Below are positions 8,129 through 15,216 of a stretch of 64,000 nt of DNA, in pieces. The notes under the pieces are model-generated. The model made no database searches. It saw nothing but the letters and a program-made list of their open reading frames with translations, and had not been told where the DNA came from. The DNA lies in the NCBI RefSeq assembly GCF_024508235.1, contig NZ_CP101943.1, positions 1,709,112-1,773,111 of the forward strand. The letters run 5' to 3'. Source of the stretch: Halococcus qingdaonensis (GTDB lineage Archaea; Halobacteriota; Halobacteria; Halobacteriales; Halococcaceae). Each line of letters starts with the position of its first letter. Within the stretch, counting starts at the first letter, position 1. The translations under genes and the position numbers were made by a program.

Positions 8129-9346
8129 TCAGAGGCCGTACTGGCTCGCGATGGTGTTGAGCTGGATCTCGTCGGTCCCCTCGACGATTCGGAAGATCCG
8201 TGCCTGATGGAGACGGTCCATGAACGGGTTCTCTTCCGCGAGGCCGCTGCTGCCGTGGACCTGCACCACGTCGTCGGCGATCTCCCAGAACGTGTTGGTT
8301 GCGAACCACTTCAGGATCGACGACTCGGCGATGGCGGGATCGCCCCCATCGAGCGTCCACGCACATCGCAACCCGGCAGCGTCGGCGGCGTAGACGTTGG
8401 CACGCCCGCGAGCGATCTTGTGTGAGATCGCCTGAAAATCGCCGATCGAACGGTCGAACGCCTCGCGGTCGGTGGCGAACTCGGTGGCACGATCGAGCAG
8501 CCACTCGGCGCTGCCGACCGCTTGGGCACCGATCTCTAGCCGGCCGAGGCCGAGAAAGCCCATCGCATCGTAAAACGCCGCATCGACATCGCCGAGCACG
8601 CGGTCGTCGGGGATTCGGACGTCGTCGAGTCGGACCTCGGCCTGTCGACCCACCGATCCGACGGCGTTGTTGAGTGGTCCGAGCTCGAACTCGTCGTCCT
8701 CGACGATGAAACAGGTGATCCCGCCGTGACGGCCCGCCTCCGCCTGTGGGGTGGTCCGTGCGAACACCTCGATGAAGTCGGCGTAGGGCGCGTTCGTGAT
8801 CCACTGTTTCGTGCCGTCGAGAACCCACTCGTCACCGTCCTTGTCGGCGTGGGTGTCCATGTTCGGCGAATCGGATCCCACACCCGGTTCGGTCTGAGCG
8901 AACGCCGTCGTCTTCTCGGCGCACATCGCCGGTTCGAGGTACTCTTCGATCTGGTCGCCCTCGGCCGCCGCGAGCAGCGGCTTCGGGCCCGCCGGCCCTG
9001 CGAGGACCTCGTTCGACAGGGGGACGGCGGATTCGGCGAGGCGTTTGTTCGCGCGATACCACGTCACCGCCGACACGTCCTCACCGCCGGCGTCGCTCGG
9101 CATGTTCATGGCGTAGTAGCCCGCCTCGGCGCTCCGTTTGCGGACGCGCCCGATCGCATCGAGTACCTCGTCGGTCAATCGCCCATCGGGCTCGTGGCCG
9201 AGTCGCGGGTTCGTGAGCGTCTCCCCGAGCTCCTCGGCGATCGGTTCGACCTCCTGCTCCACGAACTCGTCGAGACTCCGGAGAACGAGCTGGGTTTCCT
9301 CGTCGATATCGAACGCGACACCGGAATCGCTCGCTGATCGTCCCAT
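8129..9346 (-). CDS. Acyl-CoA dehydrogenase
   Basis: 405 residues. This flavoprotein introduces a trans-2 double bond in acyl-CoA. The N-terminal helical domain is followed by AFAQTEPGVGSDSPN and GTKQWITNAPYADF, which bind FAD and substrate. The C-terminal domain has DFQAISHKIARG and the active-site region RIVEGTDEIQLNTIAS, whose Glu aligns with the catalytic base of short-chain enzymes. The start MGRSASDSGV at 9346 is chosen over an upstream ATG because the preceding 100 residues look untranslated. The nearby thiolase suggests a shared fatty-acid or branched-chain role; substrate specificity is not assignable. Confidence 0.9.
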   Translation of the reverse strand: MGRSASDSGVAFDIDEETQLVLRSLDEFVEQEVEPIAEELGETLTNPRLGHEPDGRLTDEVLDAIGRVRKRSAEAGYYAMNMPSDAGGEDVSAVTWYRANKRLAESAVPLSNEVLAGPAGPKPLLAAAEGDQIEEYLEPAMCAEKTTAFAQTEPGVGSDSPNMDTHADKDGDEWVLDGTKQWITNAPYADFIEVFARTTPQAEAGRHGGITCFIVEDDEFELGPLNNAVGSVGRQAEVRLDDVRIPDDRVLGDVDAAFYDAMGFLGLGRLEIGAQAVGSAEWLLDRATEFATDREAFDRSIGDFQAISHKIARGRANVYAADAAGLRCAWTLDGGDPAIAESSILKWFATNTFWEIADDVVQVHGSSGLAEENPFMDRLHQARIFRIVEGTDEIQLNTIASQYGL

Positions 9347-9479
9347 GAGTATCCACGTGGTTCGTCGACATCCCACATAAGACCTTGCTACCGACGACTC
9401 ACTGCTCGGAGCGCGACCTGATCGGCCTCTGTCCGACGGTATTAGCAACGAACTCGTGCGATCCAGAACGGTGAGCGAA

Positions 9480-9689
9480 CTACGTCCGCGAAAGCTTTGC
9501 TGCACGCGGTCCGTTTCTCGTTTCGACCATCTCGAACGTGACCTCTTCCCCGAGTTCGGGCACGTGATCCCGCACAGCGTTCGGAAGGAACAGGACGTCC
9601 TTCGCCGTCGCCTCAGTTTCGATGAACCCCGATTGACTGGCGACATTCACGTGACTCACCGTTCCTTTTGTCAGCGATTCGTGATTCAT
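9480..9689 (-). CDS. CspA-like cold-shock/OB-fold protein
   Basis: 69 residues, one small OB fold. TVSHVNVASQSGFIETEATA resembles the RNP1-type strand (GFIET) of cold-shock proteins, and KDVLFLPNAV, GEEVTFEMVET and GPRAAKL match the remaining strands of haloarchaeal CspA proteins. The aromatic RNP residues are reduced compared with bacterial CspA, so nucleic-acid binding may be altered. Start ATG at 9689; an AT-rich box (CTATTTGAGG, minus, 9718-9727) sits about 30 nt upstream, consistent with a leaderless message. Confidence 0.75.
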   Translation of the reverse strand: MNHESLTKGTVSHVNVASQSGFIETEATAKDVLFLPNAVRDHVPELGEEVTFEMVETRNGPRAAKLSRT

Positions 9690-9895
9690 TGGTTGTACAT
9701 AGCCATGGTACCGATCCTCAAATAGATGTTGGTGTAATGAAGAATGATGGAGAACGTAGATTCTGAGTGACAGAACGAGAACAACGACGAGTTCGACCCG
9801 GCAAAGGTCGGAGCAGTGGACCTGATACAGCTCGTTCTGAACGCGGAGTGTCGATCAGGGTCAGATATTCGGCATGCCCGACCGTACGAGCAGCT

Positions 9896-10168
9896 ATGGA
9901 ACACACCGGGTCGGTGAAAGTGCCGGACGGGAAACTCGTCACCGTGACCGCGACCTACGAGGACACCATCGAATCGGTCACGATCACCGGCGATTTCTTC
10001 CTCGAACCGCCGGAGGCACTGGAGAAGCTCGAACGGGTGATCGAGGGACGACCGACGGACGTCCCGAAACAGGAGCTGGTCGACGCGATCGAGACGGTCG
10101 ACGCAGAGCTGATCGGCTTTTCGGCCGACCATCTCGCCGAGGCGGTCCGGGAGGCGATCGACCGATGA
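9896..10168 (+). CDS. lplB: Lipoate-protein ligase accessory subunit (LplB/LplA C-terminal domain)
   Basis: 90 residues. It matches the small C-terminal domain of lipoate ligase that archaea often encode as a separate subunit: VKVPDGKLVTVTATYEDTIE, GDFFLEPPEALE and a helical end LAEAVREAIDR. It is needed with the large subunit to activate lipoate as lipoyl-AMP. The stop overlaps the next gene by 4 bp (ATGA), so the two subunits are probably translated in coupled fashion. The order, small before large subunit, is reversed relative to the fused enzyme. The protein receiving lipoate could be the GcvH encoded at 53.8 kb. Confidence 0.8.
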   Translation: MEHTGSVKVPDGKLVTVTATYEDTIESVTITGDFFLEPPEALEKLERVIEGRPTDVPKQELVDAIETVDAELIGFSADHLAEAVREAIDR

Positions 10169-10938
10169 CCGGTCCCGGAGTCACACCCGACGAAAACTGG
10201 CGGATCATCGACGACGGCGTCCACGACGAACCGACCCATCACGCGCTCGATGACGTGTTGATCGAGCGTCTCGACGACGGCGAGATGGCACCGACGATCC
10301 GCTTCTGGTATCGGACGGGACCGGCGGTGCCGATCGGTCGGTTTCAGGCCTATGCCGACGAGGTAGCCGACGAGTACGTCCGCGACCACGATATCGACGT
10401 CGTGCGACGGATCACCGGCGGCGGTGCGATGTACGCCGAACCCGGCGCGGTGATCACCTACTCGATCTATCTCCCGCGCGCGGCAGTCTCGGACGATATC
10501 GAACGGAGCTACGAACGACTCAACCGATGGGCGATCGACGCACTCCGTGATCTCGGACTGGCAGCCGTTCACGAACCGCTCAACGATATCGCCCACGAAG
10601 ACGGCAAGATCGGCGGTGCGGCCCAGCTCCGGCGCTCGAACGCGGTGCTTCACCACGTCACGATGAGCTACGCACTCGATATCGAGGCGATGCTCCGAAC
10701 GCTTCGTATCGGTGAAGAGAAACTCTCGGACAAAGCGGTCACGTCCGCCGAGAAGCGCGTCACCCGTATCGCGGACTACGTTGCCGAGGATCGTGAAGCC
10801 GTCATCGACCACCTCAAAGACGAGTTCCGCACCACCTACGGTGGCGAAGAGGGATCGTTGACCGACGACGAACTGACGACGGCGAAGCGACGTGCCGAGA
10901 CGACGTTCCGGACGGACGAGTGGAACAAGCGTCTGTAG
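10165..10938 (+). CDS. lplA: Lipoate-protein ligase A, catalytic subunit
   Basis: 257 residues. It belongs to the LplA/LipB/BirA transferase fold: FWYRTGPAVPIGRFQ, VVRRITGGGAMYAEPGAVITYSI (the RR-TGGGA lipoate/ATP motif) and the catalytic-lysine region EDGKIGGAAQLRRSNAVLHH. It activates lipoate and transfers it to lipoyl domains together with the preceding small subunit. The start ATG overlaps the lplB stop. The C-terminal helices (residues 195-257) are an extension common in haloarchaeal members. The lone gene pair is far from the glycine cleavage genes. Confidence 0.87.
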   Translation: MTGPGVTPDENWRIIDDGVHDEPTHHALDDVLIERLDDGEMAPTIRFWYRTGPAVPIGRFQAYADEVADEYVRDHDIDVVRRITGGGAMYAEPGAVITYSIYLPRAAVSDDIERSYERLNRWAIDALRDLGLAAVHEPLNDIAHEDGKIGGAAQLRRSNAVLHHVTMSYALDIEAMLRTLRIGEEKLSDKAVTSAEKRVTRIADYVAEDREAVIDHLKDEFRTTYGGEEGSLTDDELTTAKRRAETTFRTDEWNKRL

Positions 10939-11010
10939 GTTTCGTGGCACAGAATCGGTGCAGCACCGCCGTAACTTCCTGAATCGGAGAGTAAAACCCG
11001 AAGCGGTCGC

Positions 11011-11475
11011 TCATGCATCGAGAGCGGTGACATTAGAAGCGCGCTCGCTCGTGGCAGCCTGCTCGTCCAGTACGGCATCTCGCGGCCGGACGCGGGCACG
11101 CTCTCGCTGATCCATTCACTCAGCCACGGCCTGACACGAGGCAACCCCATCCAGCAGGGGACGGCCCACGGCATCGTCGCGTCCCACGCCCTCGACTATC
11201 TCTTCGAGCACGTCGACGGCCGGCGGGGTTTACTGGCCGACGCGCTCGGCATGGTCGATGCCGACGACACGGCCGACGCGATCACGACCGCCGTCGCGGA
11301 CGTCCGGGACGCGCTCGGGTTGCCGACTCGACTCCGTGACGTCGATGGTCCCGAATAGGACGAGTTCCCGGCGGTCGCCGAGGCCGTTCTCGACGACGGC
11401 TTCATGGCGAACGTGCCCGCCGAACTGAACCCGACGAGCGAGGAGATCGAAGCGGTGCTGGCGGCGGCGTGGTAG
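11011..11475 (+). pseudogene. Decayed iron-containing alcohol dehydrogenase (C-terminal remnant)
   Basis: One frame encodes a typical C-terminal domain of iron-containing alcohol dehydrogenases. It begins GDIRSALARGSLLVQYG, continues IHSLSHGLTRGNPIQQG (metal-site histidines) and GIVASHALDYLFEHVDG, then has an in-frame TAG at 11356-11358 before DEFPAVAEAVLDDGFMANVP and a natural stop at 11473-11475. The N-terminal two thirds are missing and there is no start codon, so the gene is dead. Upstream sequence to 10939 shows nothing recognisable. A tract of 12 C follows shortly downstream. Confidence 0.8.
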
Positions 11476-11510
11476 AGAGCGTTCGTATGTCGTGACCTGT
11501 TCGCCGTGGT

Positions 11511-11522
11511 CCCCCCCCCCCC
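11511..11522. repeat. Run of 12 C
   Basis: A homopolymer of twelve C on the plus strand lies between the dead alcohol dehydrogenase and the stop of the lycopene-cyclase-domain gene. It is the longest single-base run in the window and sits only 5 bp from the end of the coding region. The reported length may be unreliable because such runs are error-prone in sequencing. Confidence 0.9.
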
Positions 11523-11526
11523 TCAC

Positions 11527-11883
11527 TCAATCGGCGCGATCGGTTCGCCGTTCGTCCGACATCGTCGCCTCCCCGGTCGTCGCCACCTCGTTGACGAGTT
11601 CGTGGATACCGACGACGAGCGCCGGCACGACGATCATGAAGATGTGTTCCTCGATCGGGATGCCCAACAGCTCGACGCCGGTGCGGAGCTGGATCTCGAA
11701 GACACCCACACGGAGGGTGTACCAGTCCCAGACGTATGCGATCGGGTAGAGCGCCACCACCGTTCGGGCAGCCCGTCTGAGCGACCCGGTGTAGGCCAGC
11801 AGCAGGAGCGCGGCCGTCCCGAAGACCACTTCGGTCACGAGATAGGTGTACGGGCCGAACACGCCGATGTCCGGTAGCATCAT
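11527..11883 (-). CDS. Lycopene cyclase domain protein (CrtYc/d-like), integral membrane
   Basis: 118 residues with three membrane segments. The signature VWDWYTLRVGVFEI followed by GIPIEEHIFMIVVPALV is the conserved core of heterodimer-type lycopene beta-cyclases and related elongase/cyclase domains. FGPYTYLVTEVVFG is the first segment. Classical haloarchaeal CrtY proteins contain two such repeats; this protein has one, so it may be a half-cyclase or a relative with a different carotenoid role. The start at 11883 (first of two adjacent ATGs) follows AGGGG; an upstream ATG at 11910 is possible. No other carotenoid gene is adjacent. Confidence 0.75.
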   Translation of the reverse strand: MMLPDIGVFGPYTYLVTEVVFGTAALLLLAYTGSLRRAARTVVALYPIAYVWDWYTLRVGVFEIQLRTGVELLGIPIEEHIFMIVVPALVVGIHELVNEVATTGEATMSDERRTDRAD

Positions 11884-12016
11884 CCCCTGCACTACGTGCG
11901 CGGGGATCAAGAACTGTCGGACTGTTGGGGCGCTGTGGCGATGGGCGACGACACGAAATCGTGTGAATGAGCAAAGTGTTGATTAGCCCCGCCGTTGAAC
12001 TGGTGAGGGTGAGAGC

Positions 12017-13159
12017 ATGAACATCGCCGACATCGCAACCACCGACCACGCCGAAGTGAGCGCCGACCAGCGCCTCGGGAAGGTTCGAGCGCTTTTCGAG
12101 GAGGAGAACCCGCGTGGGCTCATCGTCACCAACGATGGCGAGTACGCCGGCGTGATCACCCAGCGCTCGCTAATGCAATCTCATGTCGAGGACTCGACGA
12201 AGGCGAACGCGCTGATGAGCTCGGCCCCGCAGGTCAAACGGACGAGCGACGTGCGAGACGTCGCGCGGATGCTCGTCGAGGGCAACACGAAAGTCGCGCC
12301 GGTCGTCGAGGGCGACAGCCTCTGGGGAATCGTCACCGCCGACGCCATCCTGGAGGCCGTCCTCGACAACCTCGACGCGCTCGTCGTCTCGCAGATCCAC
12401 ACCGACGACGTCATCACCATCGCCGAGGACGCCAGCGTCGGCCAGGCGATCAACCGCCTGCGCGAACACGGCGTCTCCCGACTCCCCGTCGAGAACGAGG
12501 CGGGCTACCTCACGGGCGTGGCGACGACCCACGATCTCGTCGATTTCGTCGTGCGCAACATGGACCAGCCGACCGAGGGCGAGCGATCGGGTGACTCCGA
12601 TCGCATGCTCGATATCCCCGTCTACGACCTGATGAGCGCGCCCGTCGAGACGATCTCGGGCGACGAATCCGTTCGCGAAGCGGTGTCGCGAATGCTCGAC
12701 AACGACTACAACGGGCTGGTCGTCACGCCACCCGAGGACGACCGCACCATCGACGGCGTGCTCACCAAGACCGACGTGCTCCGGGCGCTGACGTTCACCG
12801 AAGAGGACCACATGGACGTCCAGATCACCAACATCGACCTGCTCGACACGATCACTCGTGGGGATCTCCGTGAATCCGTGACGCAGGTCGCCGACAAGTT
12901 CCAGGAGATGCAGGTCCACCACGCCCACGTGCGATTCCACAAACACAAGGAGAAACTCCGTGGCACGCCGTTGATCCAGTGTCAGATCCGCCTGCGCACG
13001 AGCCAGGGCCAGGTCGCCGGCACCGGCGAGGGCTACGGGGCCGAGAGCGCCTTCCGGGTCGCACTCGACAAACTCGAACGCAACGTCCTCGAACGAAAGG
13101 GGATCAGGGCCGACGAGCAGCGCCGCGGGCAGATCCTCAGAAAGCTCAACGAGATCTGA
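12017..13159 (+). CDS. Four-CBS protein with C-terminal hibernation-factor-like domain
   Basis: 380 residues. Four CBS motifs occupy about residues 5-60, 68-122, 128-182 and 203-260; each has the expected strand-helix pattern, e.g. GEYAGVITQRSL, DSLWGIVTADAIL, GYLTGVATTHDLV and DGVLTKTDVLRAL. The last ~110 residues (about 268-365) resemble the HPF/RaiA fold: HHAHVRFHKHKEKLRGTPLI, then QCQIRLRTSQGQVAGTGEGYG and a basic helix AFRVALDKLERNVLERK. CBS pairs usually bind adenine nucleotides, so the protein may sense energy state and act on ribosomes; that is inference. The start follows GTGAGGGTGAGAGC, a usable Shine-Dalgarno sequence. It stands alone, convergent with coxC. Confidence 0.8.
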   Translation: MNIADIATTDHAEVSADQRLGKVRALFEEENPRGLIVTNDGEYAGVITQRSLMQSHVEDSTKANALMSSAPQVKRTSDVRDVARMLVEGNTKVAPVVEGDSLWGIVTADAILEAVLDNLDALVVSQIHTDDVITIAEDASVGQAINRLREHGVSRLPVENEAGYLTGVATTHDLVDFVVRNMDQPTEGERSGDSDRMLDIPVYDLMSAPVETISGDESVREAVSRMLDNDYNGLVVTPPEDDRTIDGVLTKTDVLRALTFTEEDHMDVQITNIDLLDTITRGDLRESVTQVADKFQEMQVHHAHVRFHKHKEKLRGTPLIQCQIRLRTSQGQVAGTGEGYGAESAFRVALDKLERNVLERKGIRADEQRRGQILRKLNEI

Positions 13160-13195
13160 TCGGTGACTCGCGGACGGTGCGACTCTTTTTCATCG

Positions 13196-13200
13196 AACGA
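13196..13200 (+). terminator. Possible T-run terminator
   Basis: A run of five T about 37 bp after the CBS gene stop, in the convergent gap before coxC. Oligo-T tracts are the known intrinsic termination signal in archaea; the run is short, so confidence is low. Confidence 0.3.
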
Positions 13201-13261
13201 AACGAGCAGTGGTTCGGTCGTATCGCGTCGGATCGTACCGCGATTCGGCTGGCCGATCCGA

Positions 13262-14113
13262 TCAGGCCGCACCGCCGACGTACAGCACGACGACGAGGAA
13301 CAGCCACACGACGTCGACGAAGTGCCAGTACATCGAGACGGTGCTCACGGAGGTGTGACGCTCGGCGGTGTACTGGCCGGCGAGTCCGCGCACGAAGACG
13401 ATTCCGAGGAGGATCGCACCCATCGTGACGTGGAGCCCGTGCAGTCCGGTGAGGCTGAAGAAGGCGCTGGCGAAGATGCCGTCGGTGAGGGTAAACCCTT
13501 CCTCGATGATGAAGGTGTAGTACTCGAAGACCTGGCCGCCGATGAAGACGATCCCCAGGAGAAGGGTGACGCCGAGCAGCCCGAGGAACCCCTTGCGATT
13601 GTCCTTGCGCAGCGAGATCTCGGCGAAGTGGATGGTGAAACTGCTGGCGACCAGCAGCGCCGTGTTGATCAGTACCAGTGAACTGAGGAGATGGGGGAGT
13701 TCACCGGGTGGCCACGTGCCCACGCGGATGAAGAAGAAGTAGATGAAGCCGGCACCGAAGGTGGCGATCTCGGTACCCAGAAACAGCAGCATGCCGAAGC
13801 GCAGCGAGCCCGCGCCGTGGCTGTCGGTGCCGCGTGACCAGTAGTCGGCGACGAAGGCGTGATAGAGCCAGCCGAACAGCCCGAACAGAAAGAGGCCGGC
13901 GCTGGCGATGAAGACGATCGGGCCGGCCGATGGCGGGACGAGTTCGATATCGCCGTGTCCAAGGAAGAACAGCGCCGCGCCGAGATAGAGCCCGGCAGCG
14001 CCCGCAGCGCTGATGAACGGCCACCAGCTCGCCTCGCCGAACCCGCGCGGCCAGTCCTCGGTCGCCGGGAGGTGGTGTCCCTCCCCCTCGTTCGTGTCGT
14101 CGGCGGTTCCCAT
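13262..14113 (-). CDS. coxC: Cytochrome c oxidase subunit III
   Basis: 283 residues with seven predicted membrane segments. Conserved features of haem-copper oxidase subunit III include PFISAAGAAGLYLG, a Glu-containing segment FGMLLFLGTEIATFGAGF, INTALLVASSFTIHFAE, GLHGLHVTMGAILLG and the C-terminal YWHFVDVVWLFLVVVLY. Start MGTADDTNEG at 14113 has a TATA box (GATTAAAAACC, plus-strand reading, 14135-14145) at the distance expected for a leaderless transcript. It is divergent from the small-protein and coxA genes, sharing the promoter region with them. Subunit II is not in this window. Confidence 0.93.
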   Translation of the reverse strand: MGTADDTNEGEGHHLPATEDWPRGFGEASWWPFISAAGAAGLYLGAALFFLGHGDIELVPPSAGPIVFIASAGLFLFGLFGWLYHAFVADYWSRGTDSHGAGSLRFGMLLFLGTEIATFGAGFIYFFFIRVGTWPPGELPHLLSSLVLINTALLVASSFTIHFAEISLRKDNRKGFLGLLGVTLLLGIVFIGGQVFEYYTFIIEEGFTLTDGIFASAFFSLTGLHGLHVTMGAILLGIVFVRGLAGQYTAERHTSVSTVSMYWHFVDVVWLFLVVVLYVGGAA

Positions 14114-14134
14114 ACGCGCCGGTTGCACACCGAT

Positions 14135-14218
14135 GATTAAAAACCCTCTTACACCGCTCGGCAGCCAGCCGCCGGCTGCTCGCCACGGCTGGCGGTCGTT
14201 TCGATGGGTTTGTTACGG
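14135..14218. promoter_or_regulatory. Divergent promoter region coxC / small cox protein
   Basis: On the minus strand GGTTTTTAATC (14135-14145) is centred about 27 nt before the coxC start. On the plus strand GGTTTGTTACGG (14207-14218) is about 25 nt before the start at 14238. Both fit leaderless transcription in opposite directions from one 124-bp gap. Confidence 0.5.
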
Positions 14219-14237
14219 TCGCAGCCCACGGAGCGGT

Positions 14238-14642
14238 ATGGACGACCAGCCAGGGTTGAGCGACCAGTATCGGATGTCGAGTCCGTGGCCGCTCATCGTC
14301 GTGCTCGGCCTCCTGTTTTCGGAGCTCGGCCTGCTGTTCAACGTGTTTCCGGTCGCCGTCGGCGGACTGCTCCTGTTCGTCGGAGCCATCGCCGGCATCG
14401 TGCTCGAATCGGGCTACGCTGACCGACCGTGGAACCTGCTCGCGGGACTCGGCGTCGCGCTCTGTGTGCTCGGCGCGCTCGTCACCGTGACCCAACTCGA
14501 CAGCGTCACGCTCGATGCGATCGCCACCGTCGTCGGCCAACCCAACGGGATCGTCGGTCGTGGTGTCGAGCTGCTGATCGCAGGCGTCGTCTCGATCGCC
14601 ATCGGGGCGGGCGGACGGTTCGCCGAGAGCGAGTCCATCTGA
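14238..14642 (+). CDS. Small four-helix membrane protein of the cox locus
   Basis: 134 residues with four hydrophobic segments: WPLIVVLGLLFSELGLLFN, FPVAVGGLLLFVGAIAGIVL, WNLLAGLGVALCVLGALVTV and VELLIAGVVSIAIGAG. I recognise it as a haloarchaeal protein regularly placed beside cytochrome oxidase genes (I recall the DUF7541 family, from memory only). Its role is unknown; position suggests an assembly or accessory function for the oxidase. A plausible alternative is an unrelated passenger gene, but the conserved neighbourhood argues against it. Confidence 0.7.
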   Translation: MDDQPGLSDQYRMSSPWPLIVVLGLLFSELGLLFNVFPVAVGGLLLFVGAIAGIVLESGYADRPWNLLAGLGVALCVLGALVTVTQLDSVTLDAIATVVGQPNGIVGRGVELLIAGVVSIAIGAGGRFAESESI

Positions 14643-14680
14643 CGATACAGAGCCGAACGAGACACCGAGGAACCGACAAC

Positions 14681-14690
14681 CTATTTATCC
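14681..14690 (+). promoter_or_regulatory. TATA box of the second small cox gene
   Basis: CTATTTATCC is 22-31 nt before the ATG at 14712, the spacing of a leaderless haloarchaeal promoter. Confidence 0.55.
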
Positions 14691-14711
14691 GGCCGGGTGA
14701 AGGGGTCAATC

Positions 14712-15119
14712 ATGTCAGAGCGCACGTTCGACCGCGAGACGCTCCTCGACCTCACGGTCAATATCGTTCCGCTCGGGATCCTCACGTTCTTCATCCTCGT
14801 CTTCCTGTTCGCCAGCCCGTGGGAGCTCGACCCGTTCGTGACCGCCATCAGCATCGGGCTGTTGGTCGTCCCGTTCGCCGTCCTCGTGCTGGTCACGTTC
14901 GTCTCCGGACGGGCGGTCGCACAGGACGAACAGAGCGCTGCCGCCGCCGGCGAACTCTCGGCGAGCGACGCAACCCTCGATAGCGGCGTCGAGGAGGAGC
15001 TGGTGAGCGACGATCATCCCGAAAGCGATGACGACCAATCCGAAAGCGATGCCGAGAACGACGAGAGCAGCGACGCGGAACGCGACGACGCTGGCGGCGA
15101 CGAGGACGACGAGAACTGA
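14712..15119 (+). CDS. Small cox-locus protein, two membrane segments and acidic tail
   Basis: 135 residues. The N-terminal 70 residues hold two membrane segments (IVPLGILTFFILVFLFASPW and ISIGLLVVPFAVLVLVTFV). The rest is a disordered tail of mostly Asp, Glu and Ser after GRAVAQDEQSAAAAGE. The opening SERTFDRETLLDLTVNIVPLG is familiar from a haloarchaeal family found next to coxA (DUF6684 by memory). Function unknown; the acidic tail could dock a soluble partner. Own promoter, so not strictly dependent on the upstream gene. Confidence 0.72.
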   Translation: MSERTFDRETLLDLTVNIVPLGILTFFILVFLFASPWELDPFVTAISIGLLVVPFAVLVLVTFVSGRAVAQDEQSAAAAGELSASDATLDSGVEEELVSDDHPESDDDQSESDAENDESSDAERDDAGGDEDDEN

Positions 15120-15186
15120 TGCCATCGTCGGTGCCCGACGCCGCTTCCGTCCAGCGATCGGCGTGTGGGCAGCCGGAATCTAAGGA

Positions 15187-15195
15187 TTCTTTACC
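15187..15195 (+). promoter_or_regulatory. TATA-like box before coxA
   Basis: TTCTTTACC ends 22 nt before the coxA ATG at 15217, consistent with a leaderless start. Confidence 0.45.
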
Positions 15196-15216
15196 CCGTA
15201 GGTCACAGGGTCGGAC

